Assembly (NCBI RefSeq): GCF_040939785.1
Contig: NZ_CP162553.1
Span: 4,340,001-4,404,000, forward strand
Direction: 5' to 3'
DNA length: 64,000 nt
Source: Bradyrhizobium lupini
GTDB lineage: Bacteria; Pseudomonadota; Alphaproteobacteria; Rhizobiales; Xanthobacteraceae
The position numbers and the translations under genes are program-made. Under the pieces are notes generated by a model, which worked only from the letters and a program-made list of their open reading frames with translations, was not told the DNA's origin and searched no databases. This document shows, piece after piece, positions 17,180 to 25,417 of the stretch. Positions within the stretch are counted from its first letter, which is position 1. Every line of letters begins with the position of its first letter.

Positions 17180-17208
17180 CGGAGCCGAACTGAGGAGGTT
17201 CGGCTCCG
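17180..17208 (+). terminator. Hairpin after the 27-bp repeat
   Basis: An 11-bp perfect stem, CGGAGCCGAAC with GTTCGGCTCCG, encloses the 7-base loop TGAGGAG. There is no run of T after it, so it may be a weak or Rho-assisted terminator. Its place 12 bp after the TAA at 17165 supports a gene ending there. Confidence 0.5.
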
Positions 17209-17327
17209 CTTCGCGTGATGGATCGTCTGCGCGTGACGCCTATGTCCATTCGCGATTGTGAGGCTGGAGAACGAGCCACGCCCGCGCTCTCATGCTATTG
17301 CTGCCTCGCAACGACACGAGGACACCC

Positions 17328-18002
17328 ATGCTCCCCCTTCCCGCCGATATCTTCACCGAGCCCGAGGACGTCTCGCCCGACGGGCTTGCCAATCTCGGCC
17401 CGCTCCGCCGTCTCGCCGGTGTCTGGCAGGCCGACAAGGGTATCGACATCAATCCGAAGGCCCAGGGGCCGGAGCGGCGGACCTTCATCGAGCGCATCCG
17501 GATGGACCCGATCGATCCGCAGGCCAACGGGCCGCAGCTGCTCTATGGGCTGCGCTATCACATCCACATCAACACGCCCGAGGAAGACATCACCTTCCAC
17601 GACCAGGTCGGCTACTGGTTGTGGGAGCCCGCGACCGGGTTGATCATGCAGACGCTGGCGATCCCGCGCGGGCAGGTGCTGCTGGCGTCGGGCAAGGCCG
17701 GGCCGGGCGACAAGGAGATCTCCGTGACCGCCAAGCGCGGCGACACCGCTTACGGGATCTGCTCGACTGATTTTCTGGAACAAGCGTTCCGCACCGATGC
17801 TTACCGCTGCGACATCACCTTCAACGACGACGGCAGTTGGACCTATCTGATCCAGACCGAGTTGTTCGTGCGCGGCGCGCCGTTCAACCATCGCGACACC
17901 AACACGCTGAAACTCATCGCGCCGCCAAAGCTCAATCCCCTCGCTTTGATCGTGAACGATCGCGCCACTGGGAATGAGAAGGGCAATGAGCCGGCTGCCT
18001 GA
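17328..18002 (+). CDS. FABP family / nitrobindin-like beta-barrel protein
   Basis: A 224-residue protein of the DUF1794/FABP group. Diagnostic points are LGPLRRLAGVWQADKGIDINP (a WxGxG-like strand opening, residues about 24-43), GLRYHIHINTPEEDITFHDQVGYW with conserved His and Trp, and a late YxIQTELFV strand. Related nitrobindins bind haem inside a ten-stranded barrel; the members with this long form are usually described only as haem- or lipid-binding. The CGAGGACACCC site precedes ATG 17328. The stop is 19 bp before the RibD-like gene, so the two probably form an operon. Confidence 0.78.
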   Translation: MLPLPADIFTEPEDVSPDGLANLGPLRRLAGVWQADKGIDINPKAQGPERRTFIERIRMDPIDPQANGPQLLYGLRYHIHINTPEEDITFHDQVGYWLWEPATGLIMQTLAIPRGQVLLASGKAGPGDKEISVTAKRGDTAYGICSTDFLEQAFRTDAYRCDITFNDDGSWTYLIQTELFVRGAPFNHRDTNTLKLIAPPKLNPLALIVNDRATGNEKGNEPAA

Positions 18003-18021
18003 GCGCGGCCCGGAGATACGC

Positions 18022-18732
18022 ATGAAGCCTTACGTCATCTGCCTGATGCATTCGAGTCTGGACGGCCGCACCCATCCGAGCCGCTGGCGCCCGAAGGGGG
18101 CAAGAACGGACTGGTTCGAGAAGATCCACGACGAGCTCGGCGGCGACGCCTGGGTGATCGGCCGCATCACCGGCTCGGAGTTCGCCAAGGGCGAGCCCTA
18201 TCCCACGACGGCGGACGCGAAATTTCCGCGCGAAAACTGGTTCGCGCGACGCGACGCGAAAACCTATGGCGTCGTGCTCGATGCGCAGGGCAAGATCGGC
18301 TGGGGCCGCTCCGATATCGGCGGCGATCCGATCGTCGTCGTGTTGACCGAGAGCGTCGCAGATTCGCATCTCGCGGGGCTCCGCGGCGAGGGCGTGTCCT
18401 ATATCTTTGCCGGCAAGTCCGAGATCGACCTCGCGCTGACGCTGGACATCCTCAACCGCGAGCTCGGCGTGAAGCGCCTGCTGGTGGAGGGCGGCGGCGT
18501 CGCCAACGGCGCGTTCCTGCGTGCCGGCCTGATCGACGAGTTCAACCTGATCCTCAGTCCCGCGATCGACGGCGCCAAGGGCGCGCCATTCGTGTTCGAT
18601 TCCACGGACTCCGACGGCGACCGGCGCGCACCACTGAGCGCGATGACGCTGGAGAGCACGCGGGATGTCGGTGGCGGCGTCCTGCTGCTGCGCTATCTGA
18701 TCCAGAACGATCCGCAGGCCGTGGGCAAGTAA
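18022..18732 (+). CDS. RibD C-terminal / dihydrofolate reductase-like protein
   Basis: A 236-residue protein of the RibD C-terminal reductase fold: YVICLMHSSLDGR at the start, GGDAWVIGRITGSEFA around residues 41-56, and the nucleotide-binding VKRLLVEGGGVANGAFLRAGLIDE (residues about 151-174). The EGGG motif is shared with riboflavin-pathway reductases, but there is no deaminase domain, so it is a stand-alone NADPH-dependent reductase of unknown substrate. The GGAGATACGC site supports ATG 18022. It lies between the FABP-like gene and a broken amine oxidase on the same strand. Confidence 0.85.
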   Translation: MKPYVICLMHSSLDGRTHPSRWRPKGARTDWFEKIHDELGGDAWVIGRITGSEFAKGEPYPTTADAKFPRENWFARRDAKTYGVVLDAQGKIGWGRSDIGGDPIVVVLTESVADSHLAGLRGEGVSYIFAGKSEIDLALTLDILNRELGVKRLLVEGGGVANGAFLRAGLIDEFNLILSPAIDGAKGAPFVFDSTDSDGDRRAPLSAMTLESTRDVGGGVLLLRYLIQNDPQAVGK

Positions 18733-18742
18733 CAGCACCGAG

Positions 18743-20013
18743 ATGTCGGCAACATCCGAGCATATCGTCATTGTCGGTGCCGGCGCGGCCGGTCTGATGG
18801 CGGCGCGCGAGCTGGCGCGCGCGGGCAGGACCGTGACAATCCTGGAGGCGCGCGAGCGCTGCGGCGGCCGCATCCATCCGCTGCCTGCTTCGAGTTCGGC
18901 TACCCCGCCGACGGCGGCGCCGAATTCGTCCACGGCGAGGCGCCGGTCACGCGCGCGTTGCTGCGTGAAGCCGGGCTGTCCCTTCAGGAGATCGAGGGCG
19001 AGCGATGGGGCTTTGACGGCGCTGACATCGTGCGCGAGGATCGCCACGATCCGCATCAGGCTGAGCTGCACGCCGTGGTTCGGGAATTGAACGACGACCT
19101 CACCGTCGCCGATTTCCTGCGCCGGCATTTTGCCGGGGATGAGCATGCGCGGCTGCGCCATTCGATCGAGCGAATGGTTGAGGGCTATGATGCGGCCGAT
19201 CCCGAGTCCGCCTCCACGCTGGCGCTGCGCGAGGAATGGATGGCTGGCGGGCACTCTCCGCAGGCGCGCATCAAGGGCGGCTATGGTGGGATGATCGACT
19301 TCCTGGCAGCCGAGTGCCGCAAGCTTGGCGTGACGTTTCGCTTCGGCTGCGTGGTGTCGGCGATCGAGGAGGAGGGCGGCGCGATCGCCGTTCGCTGTGT
19401 CGGCGGCGACGTGCAGGGCTGCGATCGCGTGATCATCACCGTTCCGTTGCCGTTGTTGCGCGAGATCGGGCTGCCGAGCCGCGCGCGCGCGAAGGCGGCG
19501 GCGGCCGACGATATCGGCTTCGGTAACGTGATAAAAATCCTGCTGCGCTTCAGGCGGCCATGGTGGCGTGAGCGCAAGGAAGAGCTCGCGGACATGGCCT
19601 TCCTTTTGTCCGACCAGGCCATCCCGGTGTGGTGGACGCAATATCCGAACCGGCATCCCGTGCTGACCGGATGGTTCGGCGGCCCGCGCACGGCAGCGCT
19701 GTCGCGTCTCGACCCGCAAGCGCTGATCGATACCGGGCTCGATTCGCTTGCGATCGTCTTTGGCCTGTCGCGCGAGGACCTCGCACGCGAACTCGTCATC
19801 GCGGTCGCGACAAACTGGGCGCACGATCCCTACGCCCGCGGCGCTTATTCCTGGGCGACGCCGCGAACGCGCGAGGCGCAAACGATCCTTGCGCGCGCCG
19901 ACGGTCCGGTGCTGTTCTCCGGCGAGGCGCTCTATCGCGGAGCCGACATGGGTACAGTCGAAGCGGCGCTGGCGAGCGGTCAACAGACGGCGGGCATAAT
20001 CTTGCGGGAATAG
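18743..20013 (+). pseudogene. Frameshifted flavin monoamine oxidase-like gene
   Basis: The first 50 codons give an FAD-binding start (HIVIVGAGAAGLMAARELAR, then VTILEARERCGGRIHPLPAS). At 18890-18894 (TCGAG) the frame breaks. Inserting one G to make TCGGAG restores SEFGYPADGGAEFVHGEAP and joins perfectly to the downstream frame, which runs to 20013 with GGYGGMIDFLAAE, a WFGGPR strand and the C-terminal FSGEALYRGADMGTVEAALASG FAD contact of amine oxidases. The intact product would be about 423 residues. This is either a pseudogene or a single-base sequencing error at GG. It follows the RibD-like gene by 10 bp. Confidence 0.85.
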
Positions 20014-20026
20014 GCTGACGAGCAAA

Positions 20027-20053
20027 GAAAGGCCCGCGTTTCGCGAGCCTTTC
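20027..20053. terminator. Bidirectional terminator hairpin
   Basis: GAAAGGCCCGCG and CGCGAGCCTTTC pair over 12 positions with one mismatch and a TTT loop, followed by GTCTT. It separates the converging amine oxidase-like and His-rich genes. Confidence 0.65.
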
Positions 20054-20071
20054 GTCTTGCTGCCTTTCGTC

Positions 20072-20392
20072 TTACCAGCGGCTACCGCCGAAGCCGAACG
20101 TCACGCTGGGACCGCCGCCGCCGTAATACCCGTACGGCCCACCGCCGTAATAGCCGTGGTGCCGCGGATAATAGCCGTAGCTCCGGTAGTGCGGACGATG
20201 AAATCCATGATGGTGGTGAGGACGCCAGTGATGGCGATAGCCGTGATGGTGGTGCCTGTGCTGCGCGCTGATATCGGTTGACTGGGCGGCTGGCGCGTTC
20301 TGTTTCGCACTTGAATGATTGGCCGCGTTCGCCGCGGATCCGCCGACAAGCGCCGCAGCACCGACGGCCATCGCGACAAAGAGATACTTCAT
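20072..20392 (-). CDS. Secreted His/Gly/Tyr-rich protein
   Basis: A 106-residue protein. MKYLFVAMAVGAAALVGGSAANA is a clear Sec signal peptide (about 23 residues). The mature part is low complexity: clusters of histidine (HRHHHHGYRHHWRPHHHHGF, residues about 45-64) then Gly/Tyr repeats with YGGGPYGYYGGGG near the end. The histidines could bind metal ions, but this is only composition-based inference. An in-frame ATG farther upstream is less likely because the signal peptide starts here. No neighbour suggests a role. Confidence 0.7.
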   Translation of the reverse strand: MKYLFVAMAVGAAALVGGSAANAANHSSAKQNAPAAQSTDISAQHRHHHHGYRHHWRPHHHHGFHRPHYRSYGYYPRHHGYYGGGPYGYYGGGGPSVTFGFGGSRW

Positions 20393-20589
20393 GTCATCAC
20401 TCCGGTTGAATGTCGTGTGACAACACATGGTCATCCGGCACGTTCCGGCCAGTGCGGGCGTCGAAACGACGCAGTTACATTGGTCCGGTTCGCGCGGCTG
20501 CGTGCGTCTCGTGAGATCTATTGTCGCATCACCGGCGTGATCGCAACTCTGCCATCACTCTGCCGCGAATGACGCAATCACGTCATCGG

Positions 20590-20815
20590 TGGTGACGATG
20601 CGCGCGAATTCGTCGGTGAGCAATCTCGGCTTCGACACACAGCTGGTGCGCGGCCATCTGAATTCGACCCTGGCGTCTTCGAGGATGCGATCTGCATTCC
20701 CTGCCGCATGCCCTACATCACCAGCATGTTCATGCCGCGCAGCGCGGCCGACCGCTGCCGGTGCCCAGGAATTCCGTCAATCTCGCCTTCTTCGCGACGC
20801 TGGAAAGGCGTTCAC
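20590..20815 (+). pseudogene. Oleate hydratase C-terminal remnant
   Basis: From 20690 one frame reads ICIPCRMPYITSMFMPRSAADR, which (within its first 17 residues) matches the C-terminal PCxMPYITxxFMPR signature of oleate hydratases, the FAD enzymes that hydrate oleic acid. About 20758 a second frame continues PVPRNSVNLAFFATLE, resembling the following GSxNLAFIGQFVE region. A frame break near 20756, missing N-terminal three quarters and divergent end show a decayed fragment. Upstream (20590-20690) weak matches such as SNLGFDTQL may belong to it. No start or intact domain remains. Confidence 0.6.
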
Positions 20816-20828
20816 GTAACGGATGGAG

Positions 20829-21419
20829 CTATTTGAACGGATCCTGGATCGACGGCGCCGACTGCCTGATGCGGCGCACGCTCACCGGCGTGCCGTCGGA
20901 GACGAACAGGAGTTCGTACTTCCGGCCCTCGCTGTCGGTCGCGGAGCAGGTGACGTCGTTCACCTTCTTGGCGGCGAAATTGCCGGTCTGGCGGCAGAGG
21001 CCGGTGGAGGTCTGCTCGGCCGGCACCGGCAGCCCGTCGACCTTGGGGCGGTCCTTGGAGTTGAGCAGCATGCGGTCGATCGGCAGCTCGTAGGAATTGT
21101 CGTCGGCGCGCTTGCCGTTCTCGCCGGAGAACGACACGACGTGATTGTCATCAGCGGGATCGTCGACCGCGACCGTGAAATTGACCCGGCCCTTGTCACC
21201 ATGAGCGTAGGCGACCGTCTTGCAGGGGAAGGTGCGGCCGGCAACCTTCAACGTCTTGCAGTGGCCGGACATCAGCGCCAGCAAGTCGATAAAGGCGGTC
21301 TGTTGCCCGGGCGGATTGTTGACGGGAATCGGCGCGGAAGACTCGGCAAAACAAGGGCTTGCCAAGAGGACCAAGGTGGGGACGAGGGCAGCAGCGAGGA
21401 TGGGGCGGCAGAGGCGCAT
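20829..21419 (-). CDS. Secreted hypothetical protein
   Basis: A 196-residue protein with a Sec signal peptide (residues 1-25: MRLCRPILAAALVPTLVLLA then a CFA region cut). The mature part has four cysteines (GHCKTL, FPCKTV, GLCRQT and VTCSAT) that could form two disulphides, and a central FTVAVDDPADDNHVVSFSGE stretch. I do not recognise a family. The ATG was chosen for the signal peptide; the much longer open frame in front overlaps an opposite-frame TPR gene and is not protein-like. Function unknown, location probably periplasm. Confidence 0.72.
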   Translation of the reverse strand: MRLCRPILAAALVPTLVLLASPCFAESSAPIPVNNPPGQQTAFIDLLALMSGHCKTLKVAGRTFPCKTVAYAHGDKGRVNFTVAVDDPADDNHVVSFSGENGKRADDNSYELPIDRMLLNSKDRPKVDGLPVPAEQTSTGLCRQTGNFAAKKVNDVTCSATDSEGRKYELLFVSDGTPVSVRRIRQSAPSIQDPFK

Positions 21420-21616
21420 CGGAAGGCTCACATGCCAGGGAACGACCGAAAAGTCCCGTCGGATAACCAGCGAACCGTAAATTGGTTGCGATCCCGTTTG
21501 TTCTGCCGGACTCGTCTGAAATACCACCGCGCCACCCCAACGGCAATTCGCCCATATCGCCCAACCCATTCCCGGCCAGCACTTGCCGTCAGGCCAGTGT
21601 TTTTTTCGTGGCGGGG

Positions 21617-22930
21617 CTATCCCATAGCCGCCCGCCAGCGCGTATCGCGCAAGGATGGGCGGCGGTGCAGGCGGGCGTCGAGCAGGGCGCGGGCGCGCGG
21701 CAGGTCGCCGCTGCGCATGAGGGCAACGACAAAAGTGTCCTCGATCAACTCGCGCTGGGCGTGGCTGCCGCCGAGACGCACGACCTCGTCGAGGACCGGC
21801 GCGAGCATTTGCACGCATGCCGCGTAATCCTCGTCCGCAAAGGCTGCCAGCGCGCGGCAGACCGCCGGCACGACGGGGCCGGCCGGCAGCTTGCCATCGG
21901 CGAGCCGCTGCTCGATCGCGGTCAACCGCGCGACAAGCGCCTCGCGATTTTGCGTTGCGGCTGCGAACAGTGCCATGTGGATATCGGCGAAGGGCAGGCT
22001 CGATTTCGGAAACAGTCTTTGCGCGGTGGCATCGGCTTCGACCCAGAGCGCTCTCGGCACGGCGTGGCCGTAAGCCGACAGGCGCCAGAGCAGTGACGCA
22101 CCGTCGGTGACGAGATTGAGCGGCGGCGCCTGTGTGGCCTCTGGCTGCAGCACATCGGCATAGATCGCGAGCGCCCGCGTGGCATCGCCATGCTCCAGCG
22201 CGCCGAGCGCCTGATGCCAGCGGATGTGGCCGTGCAAGATCCCGGCGCGGTCGTAACAGGGGATCCAGTCGTCGACGAGCCGGTCGGCCGCTTCGATCGA
22301 ACCGTCCTCGAACATCGCATGCAGCACGGCGTGCACAGCATGGGCATTCTGCCGGCGCAGCTCGAAGCCGCGCTCGGTGACACCGCGGCCGCGACCGACA
22401 TTGCCGTTCTCGGTCATCGCCCAGCCGTACATGGTGAGGAACCACCAATCCTCGCCATAGTCATGCGCGACGCGCTCGCACAGCTCCTGCCGCGCGCGGT
22501 CGTGATCGGCCATGCCGGAGAACGCGAACAGGCCGAAGGCGCCGAGCGGCAGCGACAGCACCAATGCATCGCGCGGCCACGCCTCGACGTGCTTCATCGT
22601 TGCCGCGATCGCCTCCGGCAGCCGGCCCTCGATTGCGAGCGCCAGCGTCTCGACATGCGAATGCTCGCGTTCCGTGCCGCGTGTCGCCACGAGCTCACGC
22701 GCGAGGGCCGCCTTCTGACGTGCCAGGTCGCCTTGCTGATAGAAGCCATGCAGGCGGGCGCGGGCGATATGGGCCAGCGCAAAATCCGGATCGGCCGCAG
22801 TCGCGCGCTCCAGCGTTTCCGCCGTGCCGGTCCAGCCCGCGAGCATGAGGTCGACGCCCTCACGATAAGCGGATGCCGCCTCGGGCGAAGAGGTGGAGAT
22901 CGGCAGGCCATAGCGATCTTCGAGGGCCAT
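21617..22930 (-). CDS. TPR protein, TTC38-like
   Basis: A 437-residue all-helical protein resembling tetratricopeptide protein 38 and its bacterial homologues. It starts MALEDRYGLPISTSSPEAAS, then AYREGVDLMLAGWTG near residues 21-35 and repeated helical pairs such as FALAHIARARLHGFYQQGD and HSHVETLALAIEGRLPEA. No catalytic site is expected; TPR arrays mediate protein binding. It lies 13 bp downstream of an aldo/keto reductase gene on the same strand and is probably translated from that transcript. Partner unknown. Confidence 0.85.
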   Translation of the reverse strand: MALEDRYGLPISTSSPEAASAYREGVDLMLAGWTGTAETLERATAADPDFALAHIARARLHGFYQQGDLARQKAALARELVATRGTEREHSHVETLALAIEGRLPEAIAATMKHVEAWPRDALVLSLPLGAFGLFAFSGMADHDRARQELCERVAHDYGEDWWFLTMYGWAMTENGNVGRGRGVTERGFELRRQNAHAVHAVLHAMFEDGSIEAADRLVDDWIPCYDRAGILHGHIRWHQALGALEHGDATRALAIYADVLQPEATQAPPLNLVTDGASLLWRLSAYGHAVPRALWVEADATAQRLFPKSSLPFADIHMALFAAATQNREALVARLTAIEQRLADGKLPAGPVVPAVCRALAAFADEDYAACVQMLAPVLDEVVRLGGSHAQRELIEDTFVVALMRSGDLPRARALLDARLHRRPSLRDTRWRAAMG

Positions 22931-22943
22931 CCTTGTCTCCGGC

Positions 22944-23954
22944 TCAGGCCGTCCGCGCGCGACGTCCTTCGATCGGATAGGCCGGGTCGTTGTAGCCTGG
23001 CGTCGAAGGATGACCCGGCACGACCAGTCTGTCGATCAGCGCCTCGTCCTCGGCGGTGAACCGATAGTCGAGCGCGCCGATGTAGCCGTCCCATTGCTCC
23101 TCGGTGCGCGGGCCGGCAACGGTCGAGGAGACAAAGGCGGAGTTCAGCACCCAGGCGACCGCGAACTGGCCGCCGGTGATGCCCTTCTTTTCGGCGTGAA
23201 CCTTGATCTCTTGCGCCAGCTGGAGCGATTCCGGCCGCCATTCGGTCTGCATCATGCGGGTGTCATTGCGGCCCGCGCGCGTCTCCTTGTCGGGAGCCGC
23301 GTCGGGCGTGTATTTGCCGGTCAGCACGCCGCGCGCCAGGGGGCTATAGGGCACGATGCCGAGGCCGTAATAGGAGCAGGCCGGGAAGTGCTCGACTTCG
23401 GGCATGCGATTCATGGCGTTGTAATAGGGTTGGCTCACCGCGGGCCGGTCGATGCCGAGCCGGTCGCAGATGTTGCAGATTTCGGCGACGCGCCAGGCGC
23501 GGTAGTTCGAGACGCCGAAATAGCGCACCTTGCCGGCGCGGATCAAATCGCCCATCGCGCGCACCGTCTCCTCCAGCGGCGTCGAATGGTCTTCCTTGTG
23601 CAGATAATAGATGTCGATGTGGTCGGTGCCGAGCCGCTTCAGGCTCTCATCCGCCGCTTGCAATACCCAGCGTCGCGACAGGCCGACACGGTTAGGGTCG
23701 CCCCCCATGGGGTTTGCAAGTTTCGTCGCGAGCACCCAGGCGTGACGGTTGTTGCCGATGGCGCGTCCCACGACCTCTTCGGATGCGCCCTTCGAATAGG
23801 CGTCGGCGGTGTCGATGAAATTGATCCCGGCCTCGTGCGCCTTCGCGATGATCCGCTTTGAGGTGGCTTCATCGGTCGGCCCGCCGAACATCATGGTGCC
23901 CAAGCAGATCGGCGACACTTTCAGGCCGCTGCGGCCGAGTTGGCGGTATTGCAT
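22944..23954 (-). CDS. Aldo/keto reductase
   Basis: A 336-residue (beta/alpha)8 NADPH-dependent oxidoreductase. The start MQYRQLGRSGLKVSPICLGT (residues 1-20) and the active-site residues are clear: Asp48 and Tyr53 in FIDTADAYSKG, a Lys in LATKLANP and a His in YYLHKED. The NADP site includes GVSNYRAW and the late VAGPRTEEQ segment. Members of this YajO/Tas-like branch reduce small aldehydes; the substrate cannot be predicted. It is the first gene of a two-gene unit with the TPR protein. Confidence 0.93.
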   Translation of the reverse strand: MQYRQLGRSGLKVSPICLGTMMFGGPTDEATSKRIIAKAHEAGINFIDTADAYSKGASEEVVGRAIGNNRHAWVLATKLANPMGGDPNRVGLSRRWVLQAADESLKRLGTDHIDIYYLHKEDHSTPLEETVRAMGDLIRAGKVRYFGVSNYRAWRVAEICNICDRLGIDRPAVSQPYYNAMNRMPEVEHFPACSYYGLGIVPYSPLARGVLTGKYTPDAAPDKETRAGRNDTRMMQTEWRPESLQLAQEIKVHAEKKGITGGQFAVAWVLNSAFVSSTVAGPRTEEQWDGYIGALDYRFTAEDEALIDRLVVPGHPSTPGYNDPAYPIEGRRARTA

Positions 23955-24002
23955 GGGCGCGTCCTTGCTGCTTCTTCGGGCGACAGCATATCCGTCTCAC
24001 TC

Positions 24003-24083
24003 CGTCATTGCGAGCGCAGCGAAGCAATCCAGAGATGCGTCTGCGGCGGCAGTCTGGATTGCTTCGCTGCGCTCGCAATGACG
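24003..24083. repeat. Perfect 31-bp inverted repeat (CATTGCGAGCG type)
   Basis: CGTCATTGCGAGCGCAGCGA and its continuation GCAATCCAGA (24003-24033) are exactly reverse complemented at 24053-24083, with a 19-base spacer. Repeats of this CATTGCGAGCGnAGCGAAGCAATCC type are widespread in bacterial intergenic regions, including Bradyrhizobium. Confidence 0.9.
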
Positions 24084-24106
24084 CGGTTGGCGGAGATGCT
24101 TGCTAC

Positions 24107-24212
24107 GCTCCCATCGCCCGGCTTGACCGGGCGATCCAGTATTCCGAGAGGGCTGTAGTTCAATCGAGAAGCCGCGGCGTACTGGATTCCCCGCCTTCGC
24201 GGGAAATGACAG
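24107..24212. repeat. Dispersed ATCCAGTA repeat, copy 1
   Basis: CATCGCCCGGCTTGACCGGG with CGATCCAGTATTCCGAGAG on the left and GTACTGGATTCCCCGCCTTC on the right. Copies at 26644-26766 and 44364-44472 share the ATCCAGTA start, a central TTCAA and the terminal TACTGrAT part. Confidence 0.8.
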
Positions 24213-24226
24213 CGTTGGGTGTGGAG

Positions 24227-24691
24227 TTACCCCGGCCCCTTCAAGATCTTGAACACGCCATTGGCCATCACCACGCAGCGGCCGTCCACGCTGACCTCCG
24301 TGCTCATGAAGATCAGGCTGCGCGTCGAGCGCACCACGCGCGGGCGGGAGATCAGGATGTCGCCGATCTGGCCGGCGTCGACGAAATGGGTGTCGAGCTG
24401 CACCGTCGCCATGAACTCCTTGCCCGAGACATAGCGGGCAGTCATGCCGCAGGTACGGTCCGCGAACGTCATCATCACGCCGCCCTGGACCATGCCGCGG
24501 CGATTGTGGTGCTTGTCCTCGGTCGCAAGTGCGAATTCGTACTGGCCGTCGACCTTGCGCTCCCACAATGGGCCGATCAGGTGCATGAAGCCCGTGGTCT
24601 CCAGGATGGTCCAGCCGTCTGCTTTCAGCCTCGCGGCGGTTTGTTGGTCATGTCGTCCATTTCCTGAGCGGGTCGTGCGATCTCGTTTCAT
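24227..24691 (-). CDS. Hotdog-fold thioesterase-like protein (PaaI type)
   Basis: The core of about 130 residues is a PaaI-like hotdog domain: MHLIGPLWERKVDGQYEFAL, HNRRGMVQGGVMMTFADRTCG (the helix-start motif with conserved His and Asp, cut here) and TVQLDTHFVDAGQIGD. Such proteins hydrolyse acyl-CoA thioesters; the substrate is unknown. The N-terminus is uncertain: ATG 24691 is the only good start in the coding frame, but one frame over, ATG 24660 and 24651 follow a CAGGA site and give MDDMTNKPP, so a one-base indel near 24630-24640 may have broken the real start. Divergent from the Nudix gene. Confidence 0.75.
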   Translation of the reverse strand: MKRDRTTRSGNGRHDQQTAARLKADGWTILETTGFMHLIGPLWERKVDGQYEFALATEDKHHNRRGMVQGGVMMTFADRTCGMTARYVSGKEFMATVQLDTHFVDAGQIGDILISRPRVVRSTRSLIFMSTEVSVDGRCVVMANGVFKILKGPG

Positions 24692-24717
24692 CGGGGCCGG
24701 ACGTGGTGTAGTCAAGC

Positions 24718-25347
24718 ATGATGAGACCGTTCGACGATGCCACACGGCGGAATATCGCGGCTGCCTGTGCGGCCTTCACGCGGCTGCCGGAGGATGAGGC
24801 GCCGGCGGCGTTGAAGCGTGCCGCTGTGGTGATTGCGCTGACCGCAGCCAGCGAGCGCGATGACACGGCGTTCCTGCTCACGCTGCGCGCATCGCATCTG
24901 CGCGCCCATCGCGGCCAATGGGCTCTTCCCGGCGGACGCTGCGATGCCGGCGAGACGCCGGTCCAGGCGGCACTGCGCGAGCTCGACGAGGAGCTTGGCC
25001 TGCGCCTCACCGGCGCGGAGGTGCTCGGCACGCTCGATGACTATCCGACCCGCTCCGGTTATCTGATCACGCCGGTCGTGGTCTGGGCCGCCGATAGTGC
25101 CGCGATCAAACCAAACCCGGACGAGGTCGCCTCCGTCCATCGCATCGCGCTTGCGACGGTCGAGCGCGCCGACGCCTTCGATTTCGTCGCGATCCCCGAG
25201 AGCACGCGCCGTGTGATCCGTTTCCATCATCAGTCGAGCTTGATTCACGCACCGACGGCGGCCCTGATCTACCAGTTCCGCGAAGTGCTGGCAGGACGGC
25301 ACACCCGCGTCACCGAGCTGGAACAGCCGGTATTCGCCTGGAAATGA
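24718..25347 (+). CDS. Nudix hydrolase, CoA pyrophosphatase-like
   Basis: A 209-residue protein with a full Nudix box, G-x5-E-x7-RELDEELGL, at residues 73-95. The context (HRGQWALPGGRCDAGET, a UPF0035-like LLTLRASHLRAHRGQ start and CoA-type GYLITPVVVW) fits NudL-type CoA and acyl-CoA pyrophosphatases. The exact substrate cannot be read from the box alone. The start gives MMRPFDDATRR; either of two adjacent ATG codons could serve. It is divergent from the hotdog gene with less than 30 bp between, so they share a promoter region. Confidence 0.9.
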   Translation: MMRPFDDATRRNIAAACAAFTRLPEDEAPAALKRAAVVIALTAASERDDTAFLLTLRASHLRAHRGQWALPGGRCDAGETPVQAALRELDEELGLRLTGAEVLGTLDDYPTRSGYLITPVVVWAADSAAIKPNPDEVASVHRIALATVERADAFDFVAIPESTRRVIRFHHQSSLIHAPTAALIYQFREVLAGRHTRVTELEQPVFAWK

Positions 25348-25417
25348 TGCGAGGGGCGAAAACGAGGTAAACGGCGCGTTAACGTGACAGTTACCGGATG
25401 CCTGCTAAGAGGGCAGC

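Noticed and set aside
17932..20025. 697-codon minus-strand open frame across the RibD-like and amine oxidase genes
   Set aside because: Long only because of high GC; composition is shadow-like and it is antisense to two recognisable families.
21470..22448. N-terminal extension of the secreted protein at 20829-21419
   Set aside because: The frame is open far upstream but is Arg/Pro-rich and overlaps the TPR gene on the same strand in another frame; a signal peptide begins at 21419.
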